NCBI RefSeq assembly: GCF_026126425.1
Contig: NZ_JAFMPW010000007.1
Span: 153,041 to 217,040 of the forward strand
Direction: 5' to 3'
DNA from: Muriicola sp. Z0-33
GTDB lineage: Bacteria; Bacteroidota; Bacteroidia; Flavobacteriales; Flavobacteriaceae
DNA: 64,000 nt
Position 1 is the first letter of the stretch. The number at the start of each line of letters is the position of its first letter. The notes under the pieces were generated by a model. That model was not told where the DNA came from. It ran no database searches and saw nothing but the letters and a program-made list of their open reading frames with translations. Both the position numbers and the translations under genes were made by a program. Below are positions 26,648-35,301 of this stretch, piece after piece.

Positions 26648-28000
26648 ATGACCTACATCAGCAGCCTACTTTCCAATTCCTATTTATTAAGTATAGCTGC
26701 TATCATTCTTACTTTTCTCGTTGCTAACAGGATATTTCCCATTATTATTTATACGGTAAGATCTAAAAACCTTATGGATGAACCTGGTGACCGCAGTATA
26801 CATGGCACCAAAACTCCCACCCTTGGTGGCGTTGGGGTGTTTGTTGCCTTTGCAGTTTCTCTGATACTTTTTGGTGTCTTTAAAGAATTAGACAGAGTGG
26901 ATTTGGTTAAATTATTAACGCTTTTAGCTGGCACTATGGTCTTGCTTTTTTTAGGGATAAAAGATGATCTGCTAGCGCTCTCTCCTCGTAAAAAGTTTAT
27001 AGGACAACTATTTGCGGTGGCAATCGTAATATTTTTTACAGATGTCCGTATAGCAGATTTTAACGGGCTATTGGGTATTACAGCATTGCCGTATCCTGTT
27101 TCGGTTCTCTTTACTGTCTTCGTATTTATCCTGATCAATAATTCATATAATATGATAGATGGGATAGATGGGCTGGCGGGCACTATTGCTATTATTGCCA
27201 GCGGATATTTCGGCATTTACTTTCTTATCAATGGGAATGTACTTCTTTCATTGGTTTCCTTTGTGCTTATTGGTGCACTAATAGGATTTTTGCGATTTAA
27301 CTTATCGCATTCACGGAAGTTATTTATGGGAGATTCTGGGACTATGTTTATCGGTTATTTGCTGGCCTACCAGGGGGTAAGTTTTTTGACAATAAATGAG
27401 TTGCCAAATACGGTGTTTACGGTGCCAAATGCCCAGATAATGTTTATTGCGGTCCTCTCTTTTCCACTTTTAGATACTTTACGTGTATTTGTCATTCGAA
27501 TATCTAAAAAAGGGAGTCCGTTTAAGGCAGACCGCAACCATATCCATCATAAATTGCTTCATTTGGGCTTAGAGCACAGACAGGCAACTATGTTTGTAGC
27601 ACTTTCCAATATTCTGATAGTCATCGCGGTAGTATTTATGGATCATTTAAGTAACGGCCTTCAACTTATACTGAGTGTAGGTTTGGGTGCACTTCTATAT
27701 CTTACACCTCTTATTATTTTAGGAAGAAAGCAAAGCAGGACTGTTCGAAGCCTGGATCTTATTGATGCTGAAGAGCTTTCTGAGCTGAAATTAACCAAGG
27801 AAGATTTAGCAAACTTGAATGTGTTTAAGGATAATCCTCCAATGGAGGAAGAACTTATTTTGGAGCACTATACAAGTAAAGAACAGCAAGTAGAGGAAGT
27901 GGCAAAGAAGAACAAACCATCGGCGAGTCCACAGATGCAATCGATTATCGCAAGGCGTTTGGAGGCCTTAAAGAAAATGATGGTAAAACAGGAGCAATAG
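26648..28000 (+). CDS. WecA/TagO-type undecaprenyl-phosphate sugar-1-phosphate transferase
   Basis: 450 residues, about ten membrane spans, MraY/WecA superfamily. Signature segments are DRSIHGTKTPTLGGVGVF, LFLGIKDDLLALSPRKKFIG (catalytic Asp pair), NNSYNMIDGIDGLAGTIA, RKLFMGDSGTMFIGYLLAY and DRNHIHHKLLHLGLEHRQA (conserved His loop). It transfers a HexNAc-1-phosphate from UDP-sugar to undecaprenyl phosphate, starting a lipid-linked repeat unit on the inner membrane face. A charged C-terminal tail of about 100 residues is longer than in E. coli WecA. As first gene of the locus running to 39509 it is the likely initiating enzyme. The start ATG at 26648 gives a first span directly after TYISSLLSNS. 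Confidence 0.92.
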   Translation: MTYISSLLSNSYLLSIAAIILTFLVANRIFPIIIYTVRSKNLMDEPGDRSIHGTKTPTLGGVGVFVAFAVSLILFGVFKELDRVDLVKLLTLLAGTMVLLFLGIKDDLLALSPRKKFIGQLFAVAIVIFFTDVRIADFNGLLGITALPYPVSVLFTVFVFILINNSYNMIDGIDGLAGTIAIIASGYFGIYFLINGNVLLSLVSFVLIGALIGFLRFNLSHSRKLFMGDSGTMFIGYLLAYQGVSFLTINELPNTVFTVPNAQIMFIAVLSFPLLDTLRVFVIRISKKGSPFKADRNHIHHKLLHLGLEHRQATMFVALSNILIVIAVVFMDHLSNGLQLILSVGLGALLYLTPLIILGRKQSRTVRSLDLIDAEELSELKLTKEDLANLNVFKDNPPMEEELILEHYTSKEQQVEEVAKKNKPSASPQMQSIIARRLEALKKMMVKQEQ

Positions 28001-28033
28001 AAACGCTTTAGAAATAACCAAAATCTTATTAGG

Positions 28034-29263
28034 TTGCTATTAAAATTAAATAGGTCTACTTTCCAAAACAAGAAACGTAACTATGTGGTATTGTCCCAGG
28101 TATTAGGAGCCCTTTTTGCACTTATAACGGGAAAGTTAATAGCGATTTATATTCCACCGGAAGATTTTGGCACCTATAGTCTTCAGTGGGCGGCATACAT
28201 ATTTTTCTCAACACTTTTTTTAAAACCATTTATAGAATTTACGAAAACCAGTAATAATACCTTAATTCCAAGAATTGGGGGAATGTTTTTTAGGGTAACG
28301 GGTACTATTTTAGCGGTTTTAACAATCTGTCTCTTAATATTATTTCTATACTATTTTCAGTCAATAAGTATTGGTTTGGTGATTGTGCTGGTAGTATTTG
28401 TTCCAGCCTCCATGATCAATAGCATCTTGATTAATTATTTAAATGTAAAAGACTATTTGATTAAATACTCTAAATTGGGAATCCTCAATGCGACATGCGG
28501 TCTTTTGTTCCTTGCAATAATGCTGTTGTGGCAATTTCAATGGTTTAGCAATGTTCAAATATTGTGGTTAGCTCAATTAATGAGTGCTTTTGTTGGAAGT
28601 ATCCTTTTCATTACTCGAAAAAAGGTGATTTTTAATTATCTTAAAATTGGGTATGATACCTTCATAAAAAGGTATCTGAGTTTTGCGCTACCGCTCTTAT
28701 TGCTGGCTATTTGGGCCTGGATAAATAATTATTTTGATCGATATGCCATAGAGTATTTCTTGACAGTTAAACAGGTAGGAACTTATAATGCCAGTTATAG
28801 TGTAGGCTCGAAATTTTTCATATTATTAAGTCCAATTTTTATGATATTAGTAACTCCTCATGTCTACGATTTATCAAGGACTTATCTCAAGAAAAAATCC
28901 ATTAAAAAATTCGCAGCGTATTATATTATTATAAGTGTACCAATTTTAATCGGGATTTATTTCCTTAGAAATTATATAGGCGAAATATTATTATCGGAAA
29001 ACTATAGGGAGGGATTTCATATTATTTTTTGGATTGCATTGGCCTTTTTTATAATTACACTTACCCAATTATTTGAATTGCTTTTTTATGCAAAAGAAAG
29101 GACAAAGGTACTTATGTATGGGAATATGGTGGCAGCGCTCTTTAATATTCTGTTGAACATAATATGGATCCCTAGATTTGGAATTATGGGAGCGGCATTG
29201 GCAACCTGTATTGCGTTTACAGTTAACCTTTGTTTTATCTATTATAAATTTATAAAACTATAG
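28034..29263 (+). CDS. Lipid-linked oligosaccharide flippase (Wzx-like)
   Basis: 409 residues with about twelve hydrophobic segments, polysaccharide biosynthesis/MOP family. Starts at a TTG codon (28034). Recognisable features are the first loop SQVLGALFALITGKLIAIYI and PPEDFGTYSLQWAAYIFFS (compare the xPxxFGxYSL motif of Wzx proteins), and the late GNMVAALFNILLNIIWIPRF with GIMGAALATCIAF, characteristic of the family. It would flip the undecaprenyl-linked repeat unit across the inner membrane. It starts 33 bp after the WecA-like gene and is markedly AT-rich, as are the following glycosyltransferase genes, which is common for exchanged polysaccharide loci. Confidence 0.88.
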   Translation: MLLKLNRSTFQNKKRNYVVLSQVLGALFALITGKLIAIYIPPEDFGTYSLQWAAYIFFSTLFLKPFIEFTKTSNNTLIPRIGGMFFRVTGTILAVLTICLLILFLYYFQSISIGLVIVLVVFVPASMINSILINYLNVKDYLIKYSKLGILNATCGLLFLAIMLLWQFQWFSNVQILWLAQLMSAFVGSILFITRKKVIFNYLKIGYDTFIKRYLSFALPLLLLAIWAWINNYFDRYAIEYFLTVKQVGTYNASYSVGSKFFILLSPIFMILVTPHVYDLSRTYLKKKSIKKFAAYYIIISVPILIGIYFLRNYIGEILLSENYREGFHIIFWIALAFFIITLTQLFELLFYAKERTKVLMYGNMVAALFNILLNIIWIPRFGIMGAALATCIAFTVNLCFIYYKFIKL

Positions 29264-29329
29264 TACTACTAAAACTAATTCATAATCTGTTTTGATTGGA
29301 ATAAACAGGAAATTTATAGTGATAATTTG

Positions 29330-30631
29330 ATGTTGAGAAAATACATATTGAAAAGGATAGATTATATCATTCTATTTTCTGCATTCCTGCCTTATGCGTT
29401 TGTAAATGCGGGAGTAAGAATAGAACATCTGGTGGTATATTCCATGTTTTTAATATTATTTTTTAGACATAATTTTTTCTTTTTTAGACGGAGTTCATTT
29501 TCGGGTATATTATTAATATTTTCTTTGTTAATCTATTTGATAACGACAATTTCTTTTGCCAATGGATTAGACCCGGATGCCATGTTTTTATCCAACTTTG
29601 AGAATTATATAGAAACATTGATTCTATTTCTCATTTTCAACAGCCTCCTTATAAAAAGAGAGTATTTTACAATAGAAAGAATGATTAAAATAAATACTTT
29701 CTTTCATCTACTACTGTTTGTGAATACTGGATTAGTATTGATTGAAATGTTTACCCCTTACGCAGATTATTTTTTAGAGCTTTATGTTAAAAACGATGCA
29801 GAAGGGTACAGGACGGCCACTAACTCTATGGGTCGCTATATGGGAGTGTTTAATCTTCCTATGGAGAGTGGAATGGCTTATTCTATGGGCTTATTAACCT
29901 GGTTATATAATTTTACACAGAAAAAGAATAAAAAAATAATCTTAGAATTCTTGTTATTTCTTGCCATATTAATTGGTGGTATCGCCTCTGTCTCTAAGGT
30001 CTTTTTAATGGTTGGAGCTATACTTTTTGTAGCGGTTTTTTTTATGATTGGTAGTATTAGGAATAAATTGATATTCTTATTTGTCGGGATATTTTCATTA
30101 TCCACACTCGTCCCTTTATTAACAGGCGGTTGGCGTGGATTCAGGATCTTAGAAAGCCAGTTCATTAAGATTACTACCAATTTCAGTATTGATAATATTA
30201 CTGCCGGAAGACTAGGATCTGGAAGTGGTATTTATAGCTGGGTTTTAAATCAGGATATTCTTGCTCTAATATTTGGAAATGGTTTTACACAAGCAGGGCT
30301 TCTTCATCTTGATAGCGAATATATGCAGATCTTATATCAAGGTGGAGTAATTTCATTATGTCTGTATTTAGCCATTTTAATAAAGTTGTTTATTAGATGC
30401 GTATCAATAGACAGTAAATTCTATAAAGAGAGAATATTAATGTTTTCTATTCTTCTATTAGGGGCTATTACTGCAATAGGTGGGCCAATGATATTTATGA
30501 ATAGAGTACGGATATTCTTTTTTATTCAGTTGTTCTTTATTTACAAACTAACGCATATGGTTTTTGTTCGGATTAAAACTAAGGAAACGGCAATTAATGA
30601 ACCTAGTGATGGTAGTGTAATTACCGTATGA
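29330..30631 (+). CDS. O-antigen/capsule polymerase (Wzy-like) membrane protein
   Basis: 433 residues from the ATG at 29330 (a TTG codon lies directly before it). About eleven membrane spans with a large outer loop around residues 150-190 (VKNDAEGYRTATNSMGRYMG), then GGIASVSKVFLMVG and a second loop with ITAGRLGSGSGIYSWVLNQD and LIFGNGFTQAGLLHLDSEYM. The latter matches the O-antigen ligase/polymerase pattern (GxG...HxxxxxxL...G). Sequence identity in this family is low, so the call relies on topology, length and locus. It would join repeat units in the periplasm. A WaaL-type ligase remains possible. Confidence 0.78.
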   Translation: MLRKYILKRIDYIILFSAFLPYAFVNAGVRIEHLVVYSMFLILFFRHNFFFFRRSSFSGILLIFSLLIYLITTISFANGLDPDAMFLSNFENYIETLILFLIFNSLLIKREYFTIERMIKINTFFHLLLFVNTGLVLIEMFTPYADYFLELYVKNDAEGYRTATNSMGRYMGVFNLPMESGMAYSMGLLTWLYNFTQKKNKKIILEFLLFLAILIGGIASVSKVFLMVGAILFVAVFFMIGSIRNKLIFLFVGIFSLSTLVPLLTGGWRGFRILESQFIKITTNFSIDNITAGRLGSGSGIYSWVLNQDILALIFGNGFTQAGLLHLDSEYMQILYQGGVISLCLYLAILIKLFIRCVSIDSKFYKERILMFSILLLGAITAIGGPMIFMNRVRIFFFIQLFFIYKLTHMVFVRIKTKETAINEPSDGSVITV

Positions 30632-30703
30632 AATAATAGGAGAATTGAAACTATAAATTATTGAAACAAATTAGATCATTAAAGTCTTTTAAAATATAGC
30701 CAA

Positions 30704-31846
30704 TTGAAAATTGACCATGTTATTTCAACTATTGACAATGCCAGTGGAGGTCCATCTCGCAGTATAACCCACTTAGTGACTAAATTGGCCGAATTTAATA
30801 AGGCGGTCTATCAGCATATACATTGTGGGGAAACAAACGATCCAATAATAAGCGAATTTTCGGAATCAAACCTCAGTCTTTCATTTTATAAGCGAAATTT
30901 ACTGGGAAAATTGTCAGGATTAGGTAGCAATATATCTATTGCTCCCAATACTATTTTCCACGGACATGGATTATGGGAATTGCCAGTACACCAAATGGCA
31001 AATATGGCTCAACAAAATGATATTCCTTATATTATTTCGCCTCATGGTATGCTAAATTCATGGTCGTTTCGCCAGAAAAGCTTGAAAAAGAAGTTGGCAC
31101 TTGGAATATATCAAAGAAGAGATATAAAACTTGCTTCATGTTTGCATGCGACCGCTAAAATGGAAGCAAGAGACCTTCGCCAATTGGGTTATACCAATCC
31201 GATCGCAGTTATTCCCAATGGAATTCCCATGGACAAATTTCCTCAGAAACATTACAATCAAAGTCATTCAAAAAAAACAGTTCTATTTTTATCGAGAGTC
31301 GTTGAGAATAAGGGAGTAGGCGAGCTTATCACAGCATGGTCCAAATTGTCGAGACATATTACAAAAGACTGGAATATAAAGATAGTAGGTGATGGACGTA
31401 AAGAATATATTAATCAACTTAGGAAATTGATAAAGTCCAATGGACAGGAAGACACTATTAATCTAGTAGGTCCGCTTTATGGTGAAGAGAAGATAAAAGC
31501 TTTTCAGCAAGCAAGTCTATTTGTTTTACCTACTTATAGTGAAAATTTTGGCATGGTCGTCGCCGAGGCTTTGGCTTGCGGGATACCGGTGATTACTACT
31601 AAAGGAGCTCCATGGGAAGACTTGATTACTAATGAGTGTGGATGGTGGATCGATGTTGGACTTGAACCTTTAATGAAAGCCTTAGAACTGGCATTGTCCT
31701 GCAGTGTAAACGATCTCGGAAAAATGGGGGATAATGGCAGGAATTTGATAGAACAAAAATATTCAATGAGAGTTGTTGCATCTCAAATGAACGAATTGTA
31801 TGAATGGTTATCTGGCGCTGCAAACCGACCTGAATTTCTTTATTAA
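30704..31846 (+). CDS. Glycosyltransferase family 4 (group 1)
   Basis: 380 residues starting at a TTG codon (30704). GT-B fold: the N-terminal domain has VISTIDNASGGPSRSITHLV and PYIISPHGMLNSWSFRQKS (typical HGML motif). The C-terminal nucleotide-sugar domain has TVLFLSRVVENKGVGELITA, NIKIVGDGRKEYINQL and the EX7E signature in FVLPTYSENFGMVVAEALAC, then GIPVITTKGAPWEDL. It should add a sugar to the lipid-linked acceptor with retention of anomeric configuration. Donor sugar not readable. Confidence 0.9.
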   Translation: MKIDHVISTIDNASGGPSRSITHLVTKLAEFNKAVYQHIHCGETNDPIISEFSESNLSLSFYKRNLLGKLSGLGSNISIAPNTIFHGHGLWELPVHQMANMAQQNDIPYIISPHGMLNSWSFRQKSLKKKLALGIYQRRDIKLASCLHATAKMEARDLRQLGYTNPIAVIPNGIPMDKFPQKHYNQSHSKKTVLFLSRVVENKGVGELITAWSKLSRHITKDWNIKIVGDGRKEYINQLRKLIKSNGQEDTINLVGPLYGEEKIKAFQQASLFVLPTYSENFGMVVAEALACGIPVITTKGAPWEDLITNECGWWIDVGLEPLMKALELALSCSVNDLGKMGDNGRNLIEQKYSMRVVASQMNELYEWLSGAANRPEFLY

Positions 31847-31919
31847 AATATTATGTAAATGAAATGTGATATTGTTTAATGGAATAAAACTTTGAAAGTA
31901 TGATTACAAAATATATACT

Positions 31920-32480
31920 ATGAATAACGAAGTATCTGTTGAAAATAGCCGATATAAAAACGAACTAAGTTTCTCGAATAAATTGGGTAGACTAGTTTGG
32001 CGTATGACCTATTATATCTTCTTCAGACCTTTTATTGGAAATGTTTTTAAAGAATGGAGAAACCTTGTTTTACGGCTTTTCGGAGCAAAAATAACGGGTG
32101 ATACCAAGATTTTTGCATCTGTGAGAATCTGGGCTCCTTGGAATTTGGAAGTTGATTCGGCATGCATTTCATATAACACTATTTTATATAATGTTGATAA
32201 GATATATATAGGTAAATCTACCGTCATTTCCCATAATGTACATATCTGTACGGCATCGCATGACATCTATCACAAATCACATCGCTTAATTACAAAACCA
32301 ATTATTATCAAGGATAAAGTTTGGGTGGCTGTAGATTCATTTATAGGACCTGGAGTAACGGTTGGTCAAGGTGCCGTTATAGGTGCCAGAGCTGCAGTAT
32401 TCAAAGATGTTCAGGATTGGAGTGTAGTTGGGGGTAACCCGGCAAAATTTATCAAGAAAAGAGTTATATCTGATGCATAG
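31920..32480 (+). CDS. WcaF-like sugar O-acetyltransferase (left-handed beta-helix)
   Basis: 186 residues of the hexapeptide-repeat family, close in plan to colanic acid WcaF. The N-terminal helix (NKLGRLVWRMTYYIFFRPF) is followed by repeats with the motif (I/V)-x-x-x-x-x. The catalytic His is in VHICTASHDIYHKSH, the acetyl-CoA segment in KDKVWVAVDSFIGPGVTVGQ, and the end is SVVGGNPAKFIKKR, a family hallmark. It would acetylate a sugar of the repeat unit using acetyl-CoA. Its 3' end overlaps the next gene by 8 bp (ATGCATAG), so the two are translationally coupled. Confidence 0.9.
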   Translation: MNNEVSVENSRYKNELSFSNKLGRLVWRMTYYIFFRPFIGNVFKEWRNLVLRLFGAKITGDTKIFASVRIWAPWNLEVDSACISYNTILYNVDKIYIGKSTVISHNVHICTASHDIYHKSHRLITKPIIIKDKVWVAVDSFIGPGVTVGQGAVIGARAAVFKDVQDWSVVGGNPAKFIKKRVISDA

Positions 32481-33303
32481 GAATTTAATTACAGCTATCG
32501 TCCTGACTAAAGATGAAGAAAAGATTTTGGACAGGTGTTTGTCAGCATTGCATTTTGTACAACAAGTGATAGTTTTTGATTCTTTTAGTACAGATAAGAC
32601 ATTGAGCATAGCAAAAAGCCATGGTGCAATTATTCATCAGAGAAAATTTGATAATTATGCAAGGCAAAGGAATGCTGCTCTTGATATAGTTCCCAGTGAT
32701 TGTGAATGGGTTCTGATGGTTGATGCAGATGAAATTGTGACAGATGAATTGCGGCATGAAATTCTGAATAGAATTGAAGTCGATAGCGAAAATACCATGT
32801 TTAGGGTGAGGCGTAAAGATGTTTTTCAAAATAAATGGTTACGGCACAGCAGTGGTTATCCTACCTGGTTTCCCCGATTATTTAAGAATGGTCATGTTAG
32901 GGTAGAGCGCGCAATAAACGAAGAGTATGTTACATCAGGCAGTGAAGGGCGCCTTAACGAACATTTGTTGCACTATCCATTTAACAAAGGCATCACATGG
33001 TGGATAGAGAAACACAACCGCTATTCACAAATGGAAGCCAAATTGATGGTGAAAGAGATTGGTGAACCATTAAAATTATGGGGCCTGTTTTCAAAGGACC
33101 CCGTTGTCAGACGAAAACAACAAAAACGTTTAAGCTATCACCTGCCATTTAGGCCACAGTTTGTGTTTTTTGCGTTTTATGTCCTCAAGGGAGGATTTTT
33201 AGACGGAAAAGCAGGCTATCATTTTTGTAGGATGAGGGAGATGTATGAGCAAATGATCAGTCTTAAATATGATGAATTAAAAAGAAACAATGCTAATTCA
33301 TAA
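32473..33303 (+). CDS. Glycosyltransferase family 2, WaaE/KdtX-like
   Basis: 276 residues from the ATG at 32473, which overlaps the preceding stop; an upstream in-frame start at 32428 would intrude on the acetyltransferase gene. GT-A fold: LITAIVLTKDEEKILDRCLS, VIVFDSFSTDKTLSIAKSHG (DS-S-D nucleotide motif), YARQRNAALD, WVLMVDADEIVTDEL (DxD metal site) and RLNEHLLHYPF. The NRYSQMEA and KGGFLDGKAGYHFC segments are typical of the WaaE/KdtX branch, where heptose or glucose is often transferred. Here it is part of the repeat-unit assembly line; the sugar is unknown. Confidence 0.88.
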   Translation: MHRNLITAIVLTKDEEKILDRCLSALHFVQQVIVFDSFSTDKTLSIAKSHGAIIHQRKFDNYARQRNAALDIVPSDCEWVLMVDADEIVTDELRHEILNRIEVDSENTMFRVRRKDVFQNKWLRHSSGYPTWFPRLFKNGHVRVERAINEEYVTSGSEGRLNEHLLHYPFNKGITWWIEKHNRYSQMEAKLMVKEIGEPLKLWGLFSKDPVVRRKQQKRLSYHLPFRPQFVFFAFYVLKGGFLDGKAGYHFCRMREMYEQMISLKYDELKRNNANS

Positions 33304-33378
33304 TGGAATTTGCTTTCTGGAAATGCATCACAAAATGGTATGTATAAAATTTAATCGGTCTTATGATCGGATTTGAAT

Positions 33379-34380
33379 ATGGATTTAAAAATTAAAATGA
33401 AGGTATCTGTAATTATTCCAGCATTTAATTGTGGTCAGTACATAGAACGCTGCGTAAATTCTGTAATAAATCAGTCCTATCGGGACATAGAGATTATTGT
33501 TGTTAATGATGGAAGCACTGATGATACACTCTCAATATTAGAATCTATTAGCCAGTCTGATAACCGACTTTCGTTTATAAGTCAAAAAAATACGGGAACA
33601 CATTTGGCTAGAATGAATGGTGTTAGAAGTTCTACGGGCGATGTTATTTTTAATTTGGATGCAGACGACTATTTAGAATCCAATGCAATAGAATTACTTG
33701 TTAATAAAATGCAGAGAACATCCGCGGACATTGTAATTGGCAATTACTATCAACATAGGAATGGGATAAAACGGTTAATGAGAAATACCCCTCCCTCCAG
33801 TTATGATAGAACTGAGGCTATTAGCTTTATGCTCTTGGGGAAAATTTCGAATTACCTATGGGGCCGATTAATTAAACGTCATTTGATGGACGAAATAGAT
33901 TTGCCTTCAAAAAGAGTTTATTCAGAAGATGTCCTGACCAACTTCTTTATTTTATGTAACCACGATGTGAAGATTGAATTTGTCGAAGAACCCGTATTGA
34001 ATTATATCATTCATACAACCAATATATCGTATTCCAAAAGCGAAGGACCGGTTGAAGGATTCTTCGATGAATTTGAAATGGTTGAAAAAATGTTGTCGGA
34101 CAAAGGCCTAAATAGTGTTTTGCAAGATGAAATTGCCTTATATAAATCATTGATGTGGATTGGCTATTGCAGGAAAGGCGGCCTAAAGGCAAGAGATAAA
34201 TTATATCACAAGGAATTCTTCAAAAAGAACTACCCTAACGCCAAGAAACACCTTCCTTTGCATTTCAAATTAGAAATGTTTTTATATTATAAAAACATCT
34301 GGCTGGGAAAGAATTTTACTGATTTGATGTTTAGGATATATGGATTTCTTGTAAAAACAGGTATTATAAGAACAAGTTGA
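33379..34380 (+). CDS. Glycosyltransferase family 2
   Basis: 333 residues from the ATG at 33379 (a TTG lies two codons before; MKVSVIIPAFN at 33397 is also possible). Classic GT-A features: VSVIIPAFNCGQYIERCVNS, IEIIVVNDGSTDDTLSILES, NTGTHLARMNGVRSSTGDVI, FNLDADDYLESNAIELL (DxDD) and SKRVYSEDVLTNFFIL, carrying the ED acid/base pair. It is inverting by family and acts on the cytoplasmic face. It lies 75 bp after the previous transferase. Donor and acceptor cannot be assigned. Confidence 0.88.
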   Translation: MDLKIKMKVSVIIPAFNCGQYIERCVNSVINQSYRDIEIIVVNDGSTDDTLSILESISQSDNRLSFISQKNTGTHLARMNGVRSSTGDVIFNLDADDYLESNAIELLVNKMQRTSADIVIGNYYQHRNGIKRLMRNTPPSSYDRTEAISFMLLGKISNYLWGRLIKRHLMDEIDLPSKRVYSEDVLTNFFILCNHDVKIEFVEEPVLNYIIHTTNISYSKSEGPVEGFFDEFEMVEKMLSDKGLNSVLQDEIALYKSLMWIGYCRKGGLKARDKLYHKEFFKKNYPNAKKHLPLHFKLEMFLYYKNIWLGKNFTDLMFRIYGFLVKTGIIRTS

Positions 34381-34400
34381 TTTTATCACAAATTGTTACC

Positions 34401-35150
34401 ATGAAACTTACCTTAATTACAGCAACCTACAATAGTGGTAAAGTCTTATTGGATTGTTTAAATTCTGTGTGGAAACAGGATTATAATGATATAGAGCACC
34501 TGATTATCGATGGAGGTTCAGAGGATGATACATTGTCTGTTGTAGAGAAGTTCAAGTGTCATAATTATAATATTAAAGTTTTCTCTGATAGTGATAACGG
34601 CATTTACTACGCTCTTAACAAAGGAATTGCCCTTGCAACAGGTGAAGTAATTGGTTTTGTACATTCGGATGATCTGCTCGCCGATCCTAAAATTGTTTCG
34701 AAGATCATGAATTGTTTTAATGACGGACCGTACGACGGGGTATATGGAAATCTGCAGTATGTTGATAAACAGCAAAGTACTAAAGTTGTGCGGTCCTGGC
34801 AAAGCCGCGATTTTGAGCCCGGACTATTAGGCAAAGGGTGGATGCCTGCGCACCCTACGTTCTTCTTGAAAAAAGAAGTGTATGTAAAGCACGGAGGATT
34901 TAATCTTAATTATAGAATTGCAGCAGATTATGACATGATGCTAAGGGTGCTAAAAGATACCTCATATAGGTTTGTTTTCCTGCGGGAAGTAATTACCAAA
35001 ATGAGAATGGGTGGGGCAAGTAACCGAAATTTGAAGAACATAATTGTAAAAAGTCGTGAAGATTATAAAATTTTAAAACGAAACCATATTCGCAATCCTT
35101 TGCTGGCCCTATTTTTAAAAAACATTTCAAAGGTCAATCAATTTTTTTAA
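34401..35150 (+). CDS. Glycosyltransferase family 2 (short WcaA-type)
   Basis: 249 residues from the ATG at 34401; the frame is open from a TTG at 34377 inside the preceding gene's last codon region, giving eight doubtful residues. Features are KLTLITATYNSGKVLLDCLN, IEHLIIDGGSEDDTLSVVEK, SDNGIYYALNKGIALATGEV, IGFVHSDDLLADPKIV (metal-binding DD after H-S), WMPAHPTFFLKKEVYVKHGG and NYRIAADYDMMLRVL (ADYD catalytic motif). This ADYD subtype is common in Bacteroidota capsule loci. It is the last transferase before the Wzc-like gene, with a 151-bp gap. Confidence 0.88.
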   Translation: MKLTLITATYNSGKVLLDCLNSVWKQDYNDIEHLIIDGGSEDDTLSVVEKFKCHNYNIKVFSDSDNGIYYALNKGIALATGEVIGFVHSDDLLADPKIVSKIMNCFNDGPYDGVYGNLQYVDKQQSTKVVRSWQSRDFEPGLLGKGWMPAHPTFFLKKEVYVKHGGFNLNYRIAADYDMMLRVLKDTSYRFVFLREVITKMRMGGASNRNLKNIIVKSREDYKILKRNHIRNPLLALFLKNISKVNQFF

Positions 35151-35301
35151 CATTAGAATTGATCAATAGTACGGCCAATATTGGCATACAAACTGATTAA
35201 TAAATTTGCTGATAACTTCTCCTAATTTATACTGGGGAAGGATTGCCTTATAGATTATTATTAAGTATTTTTAGCGACTTGCAAAAGCTATAAAAAGGGA
35301 G